Notes: generated by a model not told the origin, from the letters alone. Positions 18,195 through 29,543 are shown, counted from the stretch's first letter. The stretch: 64,000 nt of DNA from Synechocystis sp. PCC 6714 (GCF_000478825.2 NZ_CP007542.1:2170001-2234000), one strand, 5' to 3'. Numbers and translations are program-made.

Positions 18195-18680
18195 CTAGGC
18201 CGCCCGCAAACAATCCAGTAAAGGTTGCCAACGGAAAACTCGATCGCCGCCCATTTCCAAAATGATCTTCAGCCGGGGTTCCCGTTTGGTCAGGCTAATT
18301 AAATCTTGAATTTCCGTTTGGGAGAGGATATAACCCTCCAAAACCCAGAGCACTAATCCTTTACTCTGGGGCGGCAAATTGTCCAACTGATAACCGGCCA
18401 TGGGCTGGGCAAAGTAAATTGGACCCACCGCCCCTTCCTGGGCAATATTTTTCTTACCTAGATGGGCTGGACGCACCCCATGGACCTCCATGAGATAGGC
18501 TCCCACATCCCCCAATCCGCGGGCTGAAAGGGAAATACTGCTGTAGCCATGGGCCCGCAACCGCCTTTGGTAACGACCTTCATAACCACCCTCCAGGGGA
18601 GCATAGACCGCCAAAGCTCCGGCATTTTCCAAAGCGCGGATAAATCCTTTTCCGTTGGCAATTAATGGCAATGGCAACAT
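18195..18680 (-). CDS. ndhN: NAD(P)H-quinone oxidoreductase subunit N
   Basis: NdhN is one of the oxygenic-photosynthesis-specific soluble subunits of NDH-1, the thylakoid complex that accepts electrons from ferredoxin and drives cyclic flow, respiration and CO2 uptake. The 161-aa protein begins MLPLPLIANGKGFIRALENAG and has the conserved GYEGRYQRRLRAHGY, ARGLGDVGAYLMEVHGVRP and ILEMGGDRVFRWQPL segments. The length is near the family's 150-160 aa. ATG 18680 is chosen; TTG 18692 would add four residues not seen in the family. It corresponds to sll1262 and lies after the tsf terminator, so it has its own promoter in the 18681-18795 gap. Confidence 0.93.
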   Translation of the reverse strand: MLPLPLIANGKGFIRALENAGALAVYAPLEGGYEGRYQRRLRAHGYSSISLSARGLGDVGAYLMEVHGVRPAHLGKKNIAQEGAVGPIYFAQPMAGYQLDNLPPQSKGLVLWVLEGYILSQTEIQDLISLTKREPRLKIILEMGGDRVFRWQPLLDCLRAA

Positions 18681-18795
18681 GGCAATAATCAAAGGTTACG
18701 GGGAACTAGAGCAGATTAATCACCAACGATTTTGACACACTCTCCGGGCAAAACAAAGATGGGTCGGCAAGATTTTCCCAAACTTACCCCCAAAG

Positions 18796-18838
18796 AAAAA
18801 CCCAAATCTCCCCTGGCCTGTGGCGGTGGAAATTCGGG
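18796..18838 (-). terminator. Intrinsic terminator after tsf
   Basis: On the minus strand CCCGAATTTCC (18828-18838) pairs fully with GGAGATTTGGG (18801-18811), 11 bp including two G-U pairs. It is followed at once by TTTTTC (18796-18800). It lies 56 nt after the tsf stop codon and ends the rpsB-tsf transcript before ndhN. Confidence 0.72.
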
Positions 18839-18893
18839 TTCCGTGGGCTTACAAATTTAACTAAAAATTAGCCTGGCAAGGAAGCCTGACCCA

Positions 18894-19550
18894 TTAGCCT
18901 TTGACGGCGGCGGCCACTTCTTCCGCAAAGTTGGTTTCCGCTTTTTCAATGCCTTCCCCGAGGTTAAAGCGAATGAAACGACGGACTTGGATGTTTTCCC
19001 CCAACTCGGCGATCGCCTGTTTGACCAATTCTTCAATGGTGATATTTTGGTCTTTGATGTAGGGCTGATCCAGCAAAGATAACTCCTTCAGACGCTTATC
19101 AATGCGGCCTTGGACAATTTTTTCCTTGATGTTGGCAGGCTTTTTCCCAAGGTCATCCCGACCCATTTCAATTTCTTTTTCTTTGGCCACCATTTCCTGG
19201 GGAATATCGGCAACGCTGACGTATTCCACATTAGGACAAGCGGCAATCTGCATCGCCACATCATTGACCAAATCTTTAAAACGATCGCCCCGGGCAACGA
19301 AGTCAGTTTCGCAATTTACTTCCACCAACACGCCAATGCGACCACCAAAGTGGATATAGCTATGGACTAAACCTTCAGCGGCGGTGCGGCCAGATTTTTT
19401 ATCCGCTGAGGCAATGCCCTTCTGGCGGAGCCATTCAATGGACTTTTCTAAATTACCCTCATTTTCCTTTAGGGCTTTTTTACAGTCCATCATGCCTGCG
19501 CCGGTTTTTTCACGCAGTTCCTTAACGAGTTGAGCGGTAATTTCTGCCAT
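18894..19550 (-). CDS. tsf: Translation elongation factor Ts
   Basis: EF-Ts exchanges GDP for GTP on EF-Tu. The 218-aa protein has the N-terminal UBA-like domain with the signature [16 protein letters not shown] (about 12-27), the [15 protein letters not shown] core strand (about 74-88) and a [13 protein letters not shown] helix. It is the short form (about 218 aa) typical of cyanobacteria. It lies 154 nt after rpsB on the same strand, the classical rpsB-tsf pair, and ends at a strong hairpin terminator. The start ATG 19550 gives the family start [14 protein letters not shown]. It corresponds to sll1261. Confidence 0.97.
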   Translation of the reverse strand: MAEITAQLVKELREKTGAGMMDCKKALKENEGNLEKSIEWLRQKGIASADKKSGRTAAEGLVHSYIHFGGRIGVLVEVNCETDFVARGDRFKDLVNDVAMQIAACPNVEYVSVADIPQEMVAKEKEIEMGRDDLGKKPANIKEKIVQGRIDKRLKELSLLDQPYIKDQNITIEELVKQAIAELGENIQVRRFIRFNLGEGIEKAETNFAEEVAAAVKG

Positions 19551-19704
19551 GGTTATTGTTCCTAATCAATTTTTCTATAATTGCACGGTAATTATCGAGC
19601 CGAGGGACAAAGAGTAATGGAAAACACCAACTATTTATCCCCCAGCACCAAAACTACATTTTTCTCAAGTCTAGGGTTAGGGGAAGGGGGCAAAGAGCTG
19701 TAAC

Positions 19705-20517
19705 CTAAGCTTCTGGAGTACCTTCGGTTTCCGCTTCGGCCACTTCATCCGCCACATCTTCAGCGACATCCATTTCCAAGCTGTCCCCATCCAAACCTTC
19801 GTCAAACTCTTCGTAGTCATCGCTGACATCCGGTTGACCGTGGCGACCTTCGTAGATGGCATCGGCCAGTTTGCCCACAATCAGCTTAATGGAACGGATA
19901 GCATCGTCGTTGGCGGGAATGGGTACATCCACCACATCGGGGTCACAGTTGGTATCCAACATGGCAATGATGGGAATGCCCAGCTTTTGGCATTCATGGA
20001 TGGCGTTATGTTCCCGTCGTTGGTCCACAATGACCACCACGTCGGGGAGTTTACGCATATTTTTAATGCCGCCGAGGTACTTTTGCAATTTGCCCAATTC
20101 CCGCCGGAGCATGGAACCTTCTTTTTTGGGGCGGCGGTCAATGGCACCACTGCTTTCCAGGGCTTCCAATTCCTTCAGGCGATCAACCCGTTTGCGGATG
20201 GTTTCCCAGTTGGTTAGCATGCCCCCCAACCAGCGTTGGTTAACATAATGGGCGCCACAGCGTTGGGCCTCTTGGGAAATAATGCCGGCAGCCTGGCGTT
20301 TAGTCCCGACGAATAAAAACTTTTTGCCGTTAATGGTGGAAGACCGGACATATTCATAGGCCTCCTCCATTAGTTGGGCGGTTTGCACTAGATCAATAAT
20401 ATGCACACCATTGCGGGCAGTGTAGATATATTGATCCATGCGGGGGTTCCAGCGGCGGGTTTGATGGCCGAAGTGAACACCGGACTCCAGCAAATCTGCG
20501 AGAGAGACTACGGGCAT
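19705..20517 (-). CDS. rpsB: 30S ribosomal protein S2
   Basis: S2 binds the head-body junction of the small ribosomal subunit. The 270-aa protein has the family start [19 protein letters not shown] and the [22 protein letters not shown] and [14 protein letters not shown] signatures. The last 35 residues form a very acidic tail ([19 protein letters not shown] region), an extension seen in cyanobacterial S2. An AGGAG ribosome site lies about 11 nt before ATG 20517. It is the first gene of the rpsB-tsf unit and corresponds to sll1260. The promoter lies in 20518-20700. Confidence 0.97.
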   Translation of the reverse strand: MPVVSLADLLESGVHFGHQTRRWNPRMDQYIYTARNGVHIIDLVQTAQLMEEAYEYVRSSTINGKKFLFVGTKRQAAGIISQEAQRCGAHYVNQRWLGGMLTNWETIRKRVDRLKELEALESSGAIDRRPKKEGSMLRRELGKLQKYLGGIKNMRKLPDVVVIVDQRREHNAIHECQKLGIPIIAMLDTNCDPDVVDVPIPANDDAIRSIKLIVGKLADAIYEGRHGQPDVSDDYEEFDEGLDGDSLEMDVAEDVADEVAEAETEGTPEA

Positions 20518-20703
20518 GTTAAATTTTCTCCTATTCGGGTTTATCCTTCATCCAAGGGAATTTTCGTCTGTGACAAAAACACCCGAAAGCTTGGATGTGC
20601 GAATTTTTGACAACCTTCCCAGTTTAGCAGGCGATCGCCATGGTTACCAATGGCGGGTAACTCTGGTTGCGCTCCATAGAGGTGGAAATCCTTCAGTAGC
20701 CAC

Positions 20704-20759
20704 AAAAAACAGCATGGCCAACCTAGTCTTTGTTCAACTCTTGGTGAACTAGGTCGGCC
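20704..20759 (-). terminator. Intrinsic terminator after glnA
   Basis: On the minus strand GGCCGACCTAGT pairs with ACTAGGTTGGCC across 12 bp with one G-U pair (outer ends 20716 and 20759). TTTTTT follows (20704-20709). It lies about 57 nt after the glnA stop codon and separates glnA from the rpsB promoter. Confidence 0.7.
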
Positions 20760-20816
20760 ATTCAAATGGGTTCCAGGAATTTCTACCCGTAATAAAAGGT
20801 CAGAAGACTTCCCGGT

Positions 20817-22238
20817 CTAGCAATCGTAGTAGAGGGAGAATTCATAGGGGTGGGGACGAAGACGCATGGGGTTAACTTCGTTATCGAGTTTGTACTCAAT
20901 CCAACTCTCGACAAAATCGAGAGAAAATACACCAGTGCCGGTAAGGAACTCGTGGTCTTTTTCCAATGCCTCCAGCGCCGCTTCCAGGGAGCCGGGGGTA
21001 GAAGGAATCTTGGCCAATTCTTCCGGGCTTAGGTCATAGATGTCTACATCCAATGGTTCACCGGGGTCAATCTGGTTTTTAATCCCGTCAATACCAGCGC
21101 AGAGCATGGCAGCAAAAGCCAGATAGGGATTAGAGGTGGCATCGGGGCAACGGAATTCTAGGCGTTTAGCCTTGGGGTTACCACCGGAGAGGGGAATCCG
21201 CACGGAGGCGGAACGGTTGCCCTGGGAGTAGGCCAAGTTAACGGGGGCTTCAAAGCCGGGCACCAGGCGTTTGTAGGAGTTGGTGGTGGGGTTGGTGAAG
21301 GCCAACAGAGCAGGGGCGTGTTTCAAAATACCACCGATGTACCACAGACCCATTTGGCTAAAGCCAGCGTATTTATCCCCGGCAAAGAGGGGTTGACCAT
21401 CTTTCCAGAGGGACTGGTGCACATGCATGCCAGAACCGTTATCATTGAAGATGGGCTTGGGCATAAAGGTAACGGTCTTGCCGTACTTTTTCGCCACGTT
21501 TTTGATCACATATTTATAGATCATCAAGTTGTCAGCGGAATTAACCAACTTGTCGAACTTGATGCCCAACTCGTTTTGACCACCGGAAGCCACTTCGTGG
21601 TGATGCTTTTCGATGGGGACGCCGAAGGCCGCCATGGTCAACAACATTTCGGTGCGGATGTCCTGGGCGGTGTCGGTGGGAGCAACGGGAAAATAACCTT
21701 GTTTGTAGCCGGGTTTGTAGCCGAGGTTGCCCCCTTCTTCTTCTCGACCGGTGTTCCAACGGCCTTCAACGCTGTCGGCAAAGTAGTAGCTGGAGTTTTC
21801 TGTTTGCCCAAAGCGAATGTCATCGAAGAGAAAAAATTCTGCTTCGGGGCCAAAATAGACGGTGTCGGCAATGCCGGTACTGCGGAGATATTCAGCGGCT
21901 TTAGCGGCAATGGTGCGGGGGTCCCGGTTATACCATTCCCCGGTGCGGGGCTCCTTGATGCTACAAATCATAGTCAAGGTAGGTTCTTTACAGAAGGGAT
22001 CGATGGTGGCGGTGTTTGGGTCGGGCACCATGCACATGTCGGATTCGTTAATGGCTTTCCACCCCCGGATACTGGAGCCATCAAAGGGGATACCTTCGAC
22101 GAAGGAGTTTTCGTCTAGTTGATCGTAGTAGAAGGAGCAGTGCTGCCAGATCCCCGGCGTGTCAATAAATTTCAGGTCGATGATCTTAATTTTTTCGTCT
22201 TGGATCCACTTGAGGACTTCCTGGGGGGTTTTAGCCAT
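20817..22238 (-). CDS. glnA: Glutamine synthetase type I
   Basis: GlnA joins ammonium to glutamate using ATP and is the entry point of nitrogen in the GS-GOGAT cycle; it forms a cytoplasmic dodecamer. The 473-aa length is typical for GSI. Motifs are visible: the Asp50-type loop [17 protein letters not shown], the [11 protein letters not shown] metal strand, [17 protein letters not shown], and the ATP-site [19 protein letters not shown] (in parts). In cyanobacteria it is controlled not by adenylylation but by small inactivating factors (GifA/GifB), which are not in this window. It has an NtcA-type promoter, an AAGGAG ribosome site and its own terminator, so it is a single-gene unit. It corresponds to slr1756. 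Confidence 0.98.
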   Translation of the reverse strand: MAKTPQEVLKWIQDEKIKIIDLKFIDTPGIWQHCSFYYDQLDENSFVEGIPFDGSSIRGWKAINESDMCMVPDPNTATIDPFCKEPTLTMICSIKEPRTGEWYNRDPRTIAAKAAEYLRSTGIADTVYFGPEAEFFLFDDIRFGQTENSSYYFADSVEGRWNTGREEEGGNLGYKPGYKQGYFPVAPTDTAQDIRTEMLLTMAAFGVPIEKHHHEVASGGQNELGIKFDKLVNSADNLMIYKYVIKNVAKKYGKTVTFMPKPIFNDNGSGMHVHQSLWKDGQPLFAGDKYAGFSQMGLWYIGGILKHAPALLAFTNPTTNSYKRLVPGFEAPVNLAYSQGNRSASVRIPLSGGNPKAKRLEFRCPDATSNPYLAFAAMLCAGIDGIKNQIDPGEPLDVDIYDLSPEELAKIPSTPGSLEAALEALEKDHEFLTGTGVFSLDFVESWIEYKLDNEVNPMRLRPHPYEFSLYYDC

Positions 22239-22293
22239 TTTTTCTCCTTAGTGCAGTCAGATAGATTACGATTTTGCGCTGCGTCGACTATCC

Positions 22294-22335
22294 ATCCTAA
22301 AGAGTCAAGTAGTTAGAAAATGTATTTTTAGCTAC
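22294..22335 (-). promoter_or_regulatory. NtcA-activated promoter of glnA
   Basis: The minus strand carries GTAGCTAAAAATAC (22322-22335), a perfect GTA-N8-TAC NtcA box. Exactly 22 nt after it is TAGGAT (22294-22299), a -10 box. This is the canonical class II layout for NtcA activation under nitrogen limitation. Transcription should start about 50 nt before the glnA ATG. Confidence 0.88.
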
Positions 22336-22447
22336 CAATTTTTTCGGTGTCACTTTGGCGATCGCCGAGAAATGGAGGAAACAATGGCAAATCCCATTAA
22401 CATTTAGATCAGTGACCATATCAAACCCGCAAGCACTTAATATTGCT

Positions 22448-22966
22448 GTGATCCCATCTGACCTTTTCCTCCGGGATGCCATCATTACGGATTTAGATTC
22501 CATTGTTGCTATCTATAATGCCAACATTCCCCAAAATGTAGCCACCGGAGACACCGATGCGATCACGGTGGAGAGTCGTCGTCAGTGGTTTGCGGATCAT
22601 AGCCCGGACACCTATCCCCTCTGGGTTTTGGCCACTGAGAAAAAACAAATCTTGGGTTGGTTGGGCTTTCAAAGGTTTTATGGTCGTCCGGCCTACCACC
22701 GCACTGCGGAGTTAAGCATCTATATTGATCCCCAATGGCATCACCGTGGCCTAGGGCAGTATTTACTAAAAATGGCGATCGCCAAGGCGCCCCAATTGGG
22801 CTTAAAAACCTTACTGGGATATATTTTTGCCCATAATCAACCCAGCGTTCGTTTGTTCCAACACCATGGCTTTGAACAATGGGGCTTATTACCAAAGGTA
22901 GCGGAGTTGGGAGGACAGGAAAGGGATTTGCTAATTCTCGGCCTACGGTTGACAGAATCAGAATGA
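22448..22966 (+). CDS. GNAT acetyltransferase, phosphinothricin-acetyltransferase-like
   Basis: This protein is a GCN5-related N-acetyltransferase of the Pat/YncA type, which acetylates small amines with acetyl-CoA. From GTG 22448 it has 172 aa and begins close to the family start (LFLRDAIITDLDSIVAIYNANIP). The acetyl-CoA loop is HHRGLGQYLL (about 103-112), and the NQPSVRLFQHHGFEQWG motif near the C-terminus is typical. The frame is open to TTG 22355, but that would place the start next to the glnA promoter and add residues unlike the family. The substrate is unknown; YncA-like enzymes act on methionine sulfone or sulfoximine. It is divergent from glnA and converges on gpsA. Confidence 0.8.
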   Translation: MIPSDLFLRDAIITDLDSIVAIYNANIPQNVATGDTDAITVESRRQWFADHSPDTYPLWVLATEKKQILGWLGFQRFYGRPAYHRTAELSIYIDPQWHHRGLGQYLLKMAIAKAPQLGLKTLLGYIFAHNQPSVRLFQHHGFEQWGLLPKVAELGGQERDLLILGLRLTESE

Positions 22967-23000
22967 TAGCTTTTTTATTTGGATTTAGATAAAGAAGTAT

Positions 23001-23960
23001 TTAAAGATCAAAATCTTCAAATTCCGCTTTCAATTCCCTTTCCATCAAAGCTTCCACCGCCTGGGGAGGGGTGATTTTACCGTGGAGTAAACGGTAGACT
23101 TGCCTAGTGATGGGCACAGCAATTTTTTCCCGATTGGCAATTTTGATTAGTACGTTAGTGGTGTTTACCCCTTCGGCGGTACCTCCCAAATTAAGCAAAA
23201 TTTCCTCCAAGGATTGACCTTTGGATAAGCCGTAGCCCACCCGGTAGTTACGGCTGAGCATACTAGAACAGGTGGCCAAAAGGTCTCCTAACCCCGCCAG
23301 TCCCCAAAAGGTGTCCGGTTGAGCACCAAAATGTAGCCCCACCCTAGTGATTTCCGGCAGTGCCCTAGTGATCAGGGCGGATTTGGCATTGGTCCCCAGC
23401 CCTAGCCCCTCACACACTCCAACGGCGATCGCCATAACATTTTTTAAGGTGCCCCCCAACTCCGTGCCTAGGGGATCATTGTTGGTGTAGACCCGGAAGT
23501 TCTCCGACGCAAAAATTGTCTGTATTTCCTCCGCCGCCTGCTGGTTACTGCTGGCCACTACCGTTGCCGCCGGCAAACCCTGATCAATTTCCTTGGATAG
23601 ATTGGGCCCCGACAGAACGGCGATCGGCTGGGAGGGGAGAGATTGTTGCCAAATTTGGGAAGGGGTCATCATAGTCTGGGGATCTAAACCTTTGGTAGCG
23701 GTGACCAAAATGATCCGCCGTTGGAGGTCCATGGCTTGTAACCGAGCCGCCACCGATGGCACCCCCTTAATGGAAACCGCAGAGACAATTACATCCGCCC
23801 CAGCCACCATCGATTCCAAGCTTTGTTGGGGATCCCTACCGCGAGACCACACTTGGGTGGAGATACCATTGCTATCTAGCAGATAGGTAAGACTAGAGCC
23901 CCAGGCCCCAGCCCCTAGAACGGTGACATGGAGAGGAGCATTAGTATTGACAAAGGACAT
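23001..23960 (-). CDS. gpsA: NAD(P)-dependent glycerol-3-phosphate dehydrogenase
   Basis: GpsA reduces dihydroxyacetone phosphate to sn-glycerol-3-phosphate for membrane lipids. The protein has the N-terminal Rossmann motif VLGAGAWGSSL, the KGLDPQTMMTPS segment, the LSGPNLSKEIDQGLPAA motif and the catalytic-helix GLGDLLATCSSMLSRNYRVG. ATG 23960 gives 319 aa, near the usual length; ATG 24017 would add 19 polar residues and cannot be excluded. It lies just downstream of the shorter TPS-CHAT gene on the same strand (145 nt gap). It converges on the GNAT gene. It corresponds to slr1755. Confidence 0.95.
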   Translation of the reverse strand: MSFVNTNAPLHVTVLGAGAWGSSLTYLLDSNGISTQVWSRGRDPQQSLESMVAGADVIVSAVSIKGVPSVAARLQAMDLQRRIILVTATKGLDPQTMMTPSQIWQQSLPSQPIAVLSGPNLSKEIDQGLPAATVVASSNQQAAEEIQTIFASENFRVYTNNDPLGTELGGTLKNVMAIAVGVCEGLGLGTNAKSALITRALPEITRVGLHFGAQPDTFWGLAGLGDLLATCSSMLSRNYRVGYGLSKGQSLEEILLNLGGTAEGVNTTNVLIKIANREKIAVPITRQVYRLLHGKITPPQAVEALMERELKAEFEDFDL

Positions 23961-24104
23961 GGTAGTTTTTGGTAATTCGTCTTCGCTTCCATTATGGCCA
24001 TGGATTGGTACTCCCATTGCCCCTGTTTGTAATTTAGTAAATATGCTTCAAACCCCAAGGAAGTTCATGAAGCGTCTCCGTTGATCTATGATCTATGGGC
24101 CTCT

Positions 24105-27100
24105 CTACCAAGGGCTACCCACCAGGGTGAAACTACTCCAGAAATAGGGGTGGCTCAAATCGTCCGTTACTAAGCGTTGCCGAATATCCGGCGGTAAGTT
24201 CGCCAAGGAAATGGTGGTACCATCCCCAAGGACTAGATTGCCGTCGACCACCTTGATCTTCTTCTGGAGCAGACTGAGTTGAGCCTGCTGTAAGGCTTTA
24301 GCCTTAATTGGGGCGTGTTGTAGTCGGTCATATAAACTGGTCATCAAAGCAAAAGTCCCCTCATCGCTGACATACCACAGACTACCGATCGCCGTTTTAA
24401 CTCCGGTTTTTACCGCCAGACCAGCAAAGCCCAATTCTGCATCGAAGTCCCCAACCGCGGTGCGACAGGCCGATAGAACCATCAAGTCAATAGGTTTATT
24501 TAAACCAACGTTGGCAAATTGGTCTAAATCTAAGGATCTGTCACTAAAAACGATAAAGGAATTGTTACGATTGCCGGGCAAAAATTCCCCATGGGTGGCT
24601 AGGTGTACCAGTCGATATTCCTGGGTAGCAAGGGACTGCACAAAATTATCCACAGTAAATTGCTCGTTCAGGAAGGCACTGCCCCGCCAGAGTTGATTGG
24701 TGATGGTATCCACCTCCACCGCCGCCGCTGGCAATGGATTTTGGTTGGCAAATGTCTCCGCCCCCATGGCTAGAATCCGGGCCCCATTTAGGGGAGCATA
24801 ATCCCGGTTGGTGAGGGCCAAACTAGGCATTAGTCCCACACTGTATTGTTCGATTAGGTATTGCTCCGACTGGCGATCGTACATCGCAGCCATGGGTAAA
24901 GAACGTAACCCTCGATCGAGAATAAAGCTAATATTTTCAATTTCCCTTTCTTTATTCCTCAAAATCGGCATAATTGGCCTAATTAACCAGTCATATAACT
25001 GAGATGCTTGGGCTTGGTAATTGTCTCCTCGATTTGCCGCAGTTAGGTTCCGGTTCAGAATCTCCACTTGGCGGATTACTTCCCGACGGCTGACATTGAC
25101 TGGAATCGGCTCGGTAATGCCATCTTCCGTCACCACCACAATCACCAATTGATCATCGGGCTGGGGACTGTTATTGGGAGGAATTATAAGTTGTTCGGCC
25201 GATGCTACCCGCCAATCTCTAATCTGGGGATAGAGTGCCACAGGGGGAATAGCGCCTTCATTGTTCGAAGAAAATTGCCATTCAGGAAGAATTTCCTCCA
25301 AAGTTCCTGGGGGATAGAAATAGATGTAAACCAAGGCAGAATTAACCCCAGTGTTAAGGTTCAATTCTCCCAGCACTTCAACGGGATTAACTAGTTCAAG
25401 CTCAACATTCAAATTAAGGTGACTGGTAAACTGTGCAGAAATTCTTTCCTCTACGTTTTCATTGAGTTGTTGTTGTAAAGCAACTTGATTAGAAGGGAAA
25501 TTAACCCCCATATTACCGGTGAAAAGATTAATACCCGGAACGCTGTCTTGGCTCTGAATTTCCAGACTTGGGGTATTAGTAACAGTGGATCGCTCAATCT
25601 CAAACGATATCTGCCTCTCATCATCGACTTCTTCAACATCCGGAGGAGTCGGGGGCTCCACAGATATGGGAGGAGTTGGCGGCTCGGGTTCAGGTTCCGG
25701 CTCGGGCTCAGGTTCAGGTTCTGGCTCGGGCTCGGGTTCCGGTTCAGGTTCCGGCTCGGGCTCAGGTTCCGGTTCCGGTTCCGGCTCGGGCTCAGGTTCC
25801 GGCTCAGGTTCCGGCTCGGGTTCCGGTTCAGGTTCAGGTTCCGGCTCGGGCTCAGGTTCAGGTTCTGGCTCGGGCTCGGGTTCAGGTTCTGGCTCGGGTT
25901 CCGGTTCAGGTTCTGGCTCAGGCTCGGGTTCAGGTTCTGGCTCGGGTTCCGGTTCAGGTTCCGGCTCGGGCTCAGGTTCAGGTTCCGGCTCGGGTTCAGG
26001 TTCCGGCTCGGGTTCAGGTTCCGGCTCGGGTTCAGGTTCCGGCTCGGGCTCAGGTTCCGGCTCGGGTTCAGGTTCCGGCTCGGGTTCAGGTTCCGGCTCG
26101 GGTTCAGGTTCCGGCTCGGGTTCAGGTTCCGGCTCGGGTTCAGGTTCCGGCTCGGGTTCAGGTTCAGGTTCAGGTTCAGGTTCCGGCTCGGGTTCAGGTT
26201 CCGGCTCGGGCTCAGGTTCCGGCTCGGGTTCAGGTTCCGGCTCGGGTTCAGGTTCCGGCTCGGGTTCAGGTTCCGGCTCGGGTTCAGGTTCCGGCTCGGG
26301 TTCAGGTTCCGGCTCGGGTTCAGGTTCAGGTTCAGGTTCAGGTTCCGGCTCGGGTTCAGTAGTTATGGTTATATTATCAAGGGTAAAAGTATCAAAAATG
26401 GGGGGTGTACCGATTGGCACAGTATTGTCGTCTCCCGAACTAATTGCCCCAAGAGTCCCATTGGTAATGGGATTACCAACGATGAAAGGTTCAGTTCCAC
26501 CAAACTGAATGTAGACCGATCCTCCAGCTGTGGCGCCAGCCGTATAAATACTGAGAGGCAGTGCTTCTTCACCTAGGAAAAAGCCATCGATCGCCCGAAA
26601 ATAACGAGCAGCCTCAACATAGACGTCCCCTCCCGTACCTTCATACCCTTTGGTGAATAAATAACCAACTTCGATATCTCCCCCCGACTGAATAAAAATA
26701 TCACCACCATTGACTGCCGACGTATCTATGTAACTAGTGGTAATATCTCCCCCTGCTTGTAGGAATACATTCCCTGGTGCCCCATTCCCCCCAGTGTATA
26801 TGTAGGAGCCAATTAAAATGTTCAGCGGAGCCTCAACATATACATCTCCACTGGTTTGACTGCCATAGGTATTTAAATAATCAATGATCTGTATATTCTG
26901 GCCCGCCTGAAAGAAAATATCGCCTCCATTTTTGCCAGCGGTGAATATGTAATTCGTGGTAATGCTACCATCTGCTGTGAGGAAAACATTTCCTCCCGTA
27001 CCTTCATTGAGAGATTCACTCGAATAGGCCCCAGTATCAATAAAGGCAGTGGTAATGTCTCCCTTGCTTTCGATAGAAACAGCTCCCCCCAAGCTGTCTA

Positions 27101-29411
27101 TTTCTAAGCCATCTCCAAATCCTCGAGCATCAATGTAGGCAGTATTAGTATCACCACCGGAAGATAGGGTGACGTTACCGCCATTGGTTCCCGATGTTTC
27201 TATATAGCCAGTGGCGAGATTTCCCCCAGCATTAAGGACTACATTACCTGCGGAGCCACTCAATGGAGAGGTAACTATTGATCCAGTTGAAATATTGCCC
27301 AAAGCTTGTATGTCTAAATTTCCACCCTGGGTGTTGATATTACCAAAAGAAACATTCTTCCCCGCGCTAAGCAGTACATCGGATGCTATTTCCGCCGCGC
27401 CAATAGAAAAAGAAGAGAGGGTAATTGTATTGAGAAAAGAAGAAAATGGGCTAGTTATATTTTGAGCAGCCTGAACCTGAAGACCTCCATTAACTAGAAT
27501 ATTGTTAGTGAAAATCACTGAGCCCACACTACTGGTCAAATTGACCGGCTGTAACCCATAGAATATCCCGTCAAAAATTTGATTTTCCTGGGCAAGGATA
27601 TCATTACTAACATAAATCTCCGTAGCGGTGACACCGAAACTTTTCAGGGGAGTAGTAGTACCAGCTCCGTTATCAAAATAAATAAAGTTAGCGTTGCCTA
27701 ATAGATCAAATCCACCGTTGACAGCCTTACGGAAATAAATATCGTATCCCGGAGCAGTAAATGTTGTGTTGGCATTGAGTTGAATTTTATTGTCAAAATT
27801 TAAATTGGTGAAAGGGGATGTGACTAATGTATTTCCAGTATCAATAGGCCCTGTGTTGGCAAAAATGATCGAACCTGTTCCTAAAAATACCGGCGCCTCT
27901 AGGGTGACTAGGGACGAATCAAAAGTGATGTTATTAGGGGAATTTGTAGCAAATATCGGCTGACTGACAGCAATGGATTTGTCTGCCTGGAGGACAACAT
28001 TGCTCAAAAGCAAATTACTTTCAACGGTGGAAGCGGAAATAAGACCAGGCTCAGCATTAGGATTATTGACAAGACCAACAATCAATTCCTGGGGATCCAA
28101 CAACCAAATCCCTGTTTCCCCCATGGTTGCTAAGGTATTTACCCTGGCAGTGTCGCCAATAATCAAACTTTTAGCACCGGAGGTCTCCACCAAACCTCCG
28201 TCCCCCCCCATGGTTCCGCCCTGGGCAAAAATGTTGCCACTAAAACGGGTAGAGTCATCGGCCCAAACAATAACGGTCCCCCCATCCCCTGCTAATAGAC
28301 CATCGGCTTTAATTACCGAATTACTATCCACCAGGGCTTGGGATGCACTAGGGAAAGTAGGTTGACCCTGAAAATCACCACCAATACGGACTGTACCGCC
28401 GCCGCCATTGCCTGAAACATCCACCGTAGCCCCTTGCAATGCAACCCGATCGCCGGCGATCGCCACTTGGCCCCCGGAGGAAATATTAGTGCTTTTACCA
28501 CTGGCATCAACATTGCCCGATACGGTGACAGAACCCGGTAATGAAGAAATCGTTGTATTTGTACTTGTGTTAATTACACTGCCATCAGGTTGCACCGCTA
28601 AACCTAGATCGAGATTTTGTGCTCCCCGGGTCAACAGGGTCGGTAGATCCAGCACCGAAAAAGAACCATTTTTGCCAATCTGGGGAGCAACTTCCACCTC
28701 CAAACTCAGTAGACTGCCGACTTGGGAAATGCGGATACGATTTTGCCCTGGCACGGCGGCCACGGTGATACTTCCCCCCGGTGCTGACAATGAACCAGTG
28801 TTGACAACGGTACTTCCCAAAAAGGTGATACTTTTACCTTCCGTGACTGATAAATCCCCAGCATTAATGATCAGCCCAGGGTTAGCCAAATCAAAGGCAA
28901 ATTGGCTTGGATTGCCTATCAATGAACTGTAATCATTGTCAGAAAAAGCCTGGAACCATTGGTCATTACCAAAACCGATCGCCGAGCCGGTGGTGACGAC
29001 AAAATCTCCCGGTACATTGATGCTGGCATTGGGACCAAAAATCATCCCTGCTGGGTTCATCAAAAAGAGATTGGAATTGCCCCCGGTAACTTGGATGAGA
29101 CCGTTAATAATCGACGCATCCCCCCCCACAATTCGGGTGAGAATGTTCCGAATATCGGGGTTAGAAAGGAAATTGGCAATTTGTCCTTGGTCTAGCCCAA
29201 ACTGTTGCAAACTGTGGAATAAATTCTTCCCATCGCCCGATAAACTGCCCCCACCAATGTTGAATTGATTTCCCTGGCTATCAACCGTTGTGCCAGTGCC
29301 GTCCGCAGCTGGGGTGATGTTCTGGGCCAGCGTACTCGGCATAGTACCAGTCAAACAAACCAGCAAACTCGAGCCGAACAAGCGGAGCAAGCGGAAAGGG
29401 GGGATGAACAC
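24105..29411 (-). CDS. Giant secreted TPS (haemagglutinin)-PE repeat-CHAT protein, short copy
   Basis: This 1,768-aa protein is probably exported by two-partner secretion. Order: signal peptide (about 1-30, ending at TLAQ); TPS/filamentous-haemagglutinin N-domain (about 31-330) with [17 protein letters not shown], the local form of the NPNG(I) motif; a beta-helix-type region rich in GG(N/D)V/I repeats (to about 1000); a Pro-Glu dipeptide tract (about 1019-1244); a linker; and a CHAT caspase-like domain (about 1440-1768). The CHAT dyad is intact: His1607 in HLATHGEF and Cys1649 in [12 protein letters not shown] 29411 is chosen because it aligns with the GTG start of the longer paralogue; an ATG further upstream (29510) would bury the signal peptide. 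It resembles slr1753 of PCC 6803. Substrate and role are unknown. Confidence 0.88.
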   Translation of the reverse strand: MFIPPFRLLRLFGSSLLVCLTGTMPSTLAQNITPAADGTGTTVDSQGNQFNIGGGSLSGDGKNLFHSLQQFGLDQGQIANFLSNPDIRNILTRIVGGDASIINGLIQVTGGNSNLFLMNPAGMIFGPNASINVPGDFVVTTGSAIGFGNDQWFQAFSDNDYSSLIGNPSQFAFDLANPGLIINAGDLSVTEGKSITFLGSTVVNTGSLSAPGGSITVAAVPGQNRIRISQVGSLLSLEVEVAPQIGKNGSFSVLDLPTLLTRGAQNLDLGLAVQPDGSVINTSTNTTISSLPGSVTVSGNVDASGKSTNISSGGQVAIAGDRVALQGATVDVSGNGGGGTVRIGGDFQGQPTFPSASQALVDSNSVIKADGLLAGDGGTVIVWADDSTRFSGNIFAQGGTMGGDGGLVETSGAKSLIIGDTARVNTLATMGETGIWLLDPQELIVGLVNNPNAEPGLISASTVESNLLLSNVVLQADKSIAVSQPIFATNSPNNITFDSSLVTLEAPVFLGTGSIIFANTGPIDTGNTLVTSPFTNLNFDNKIQLNANTTFTAPGYDIYFRKAVNGGFDLLGNANFIYFDNGAGTTTPLKSFGVTATEIYVSNDILAQENQIFDGIFYGLQPVNLTSSVGSVIFTNNILVNGGLQVQAAQNITSPFSSFLNTITLSSFSIGAAEIASDVLLSAGKNVSFGNINTQGGNLDIQALGNISTGSIVTSPLSGSAGNVVLNAGGNLATGYIETSGTNGGNVTLSSGGDTNTAYIDARGFGDGLEIDSLGGAVSIESKGDITTAFIDTGAYSSESLNEGTGGNVFLTADGSITTNYIFTAGKNGGDIFFQAGQNIQIIDYLNTYGSQTSGDVYVEAPLNILIGSYIYTGGNGAPGNVFLQAGGDITTSYIDTSAVNGGDIFIQSGGDIEVGYLFTKGYEGTGGDVYVEAARYFRAIDGFFLGEEALPLSIYTAGATAGGSVYIQFGGTEPFIVGNPITNGTLGAISSGDDNTVPIGTPPIFDTFTLDNITITTEPEPEPEPEPEPEPEPEPEPEPEPEPEPEPEPEPEPEPEPEPEPEPEPEPEPEPEPEPEPEPEPEPEPEPEPEPEPEPEPEPEPEPEPEPEPEPEPEPEPEPEPEPEPEPEPEPEPEPEPEPEPEPEPEPEPEPEPEPEPEPEPEPEPEPEPEPEPEPEPEPEPEPEPEPEPEPEPEPEPEPEPEPEPEPEPEPEPEPEPEPEPEPEPEPEPEPEPEPEPEPEPEPPTPPISVEPPTPPDVEEVDDERQISFEIERSTVTNTPSLEIQSQDSVPGINLFTGNMGVNFPSNQVALQQQLNENVEERISAQFTSHLNLNVELELVNPVEVLGELNLNTGVNSALVYIYFYPPGTLEEILPEWQFSSNNEGAIPPVALYPQIRDWRVASAEQLIIPPNNSPQPDDQLVIVVVTEDGITEPIPVNVSRREVIRQVEILNRNLTAANRGDNYQAQASQLYDWLIRPIMPILRNKEREIENISFILDRGLRSLPMAAMYDRQSEQYLIEQYSVGLMPSLALTNRDYAPLNGARILAMGAETFANQNPLPAAAVEVDTITNQLWRGSAFLNEQFTVDNFVQSLATQEYRLVHLATHGEFLPGNRNNSFIVFSDRSLDLDQFANVGLNKPIDLMVLSACRTAVGDFDAELGFAGLAVKTGVKTAIGSLWYVSDEGTFALMTSLYDRLQHAPIKAKALQQAQLSLLQKKIKVVDGNLVLGDGTTISLANLPPDIRQRLVTDDLSHPYFWSSFTLVGSPW
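25680..26357. repeat. Pro-Glu coding tandem repeat, shorter and mixed array
   Basis: About 680 bp of tandem DNA built from GGTTCAGGTTCCGGCTCG-type 18-bp units (plus strand), mixed with 12- and 24-bp variants. On the coding (minus) strand it reads as about 226 alternating Pro and Glu residues. The unit order is irregular, especially in 25680-25960, unlike the array in the neighbouring gene. Confidence 0.95.
28366..29329. repeat. 964-bp block nearly identical to 37204-38167
   Basis: This block codes for the end of the signal peptide and the TPS domain of the short TPS-CHAT protein. By eye it differs from the block at 37204-38167 at about 11 positions with no insertion or deletion. Similarity falls sharply on both sides. 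Confidence 0.9.
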
Positions 29412-29543
29412 AGCTATTTCCAGCAAAATGGGACGCTGACGACAATTAATGGACAAAATAGACCCACTAACTACCCATCGATTATATCCAACCCTTCGCC
29501 GGGACGACATCTGAAATTAAATGGGGCTCGAAAAGACGGACAA

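Noticed and set aside
19834-20248. Two plus-strand frames of about 130 aa opposite rpsB
   Set aside because: Antisense shadows of a highly conserved ribosomal gene.
21318-22118. 266-aa plus-strand frame opposite glnA
   Set aside because: Antisense shadow of glnA.
25485-26576. Long plus-strand frames reading (Gly-Ser)n and RFRLGF repeats over the PE tract
   Set aside because: They are other-frame shadows of the 18-bp tandem DNA; the real gene is on the minus strand.
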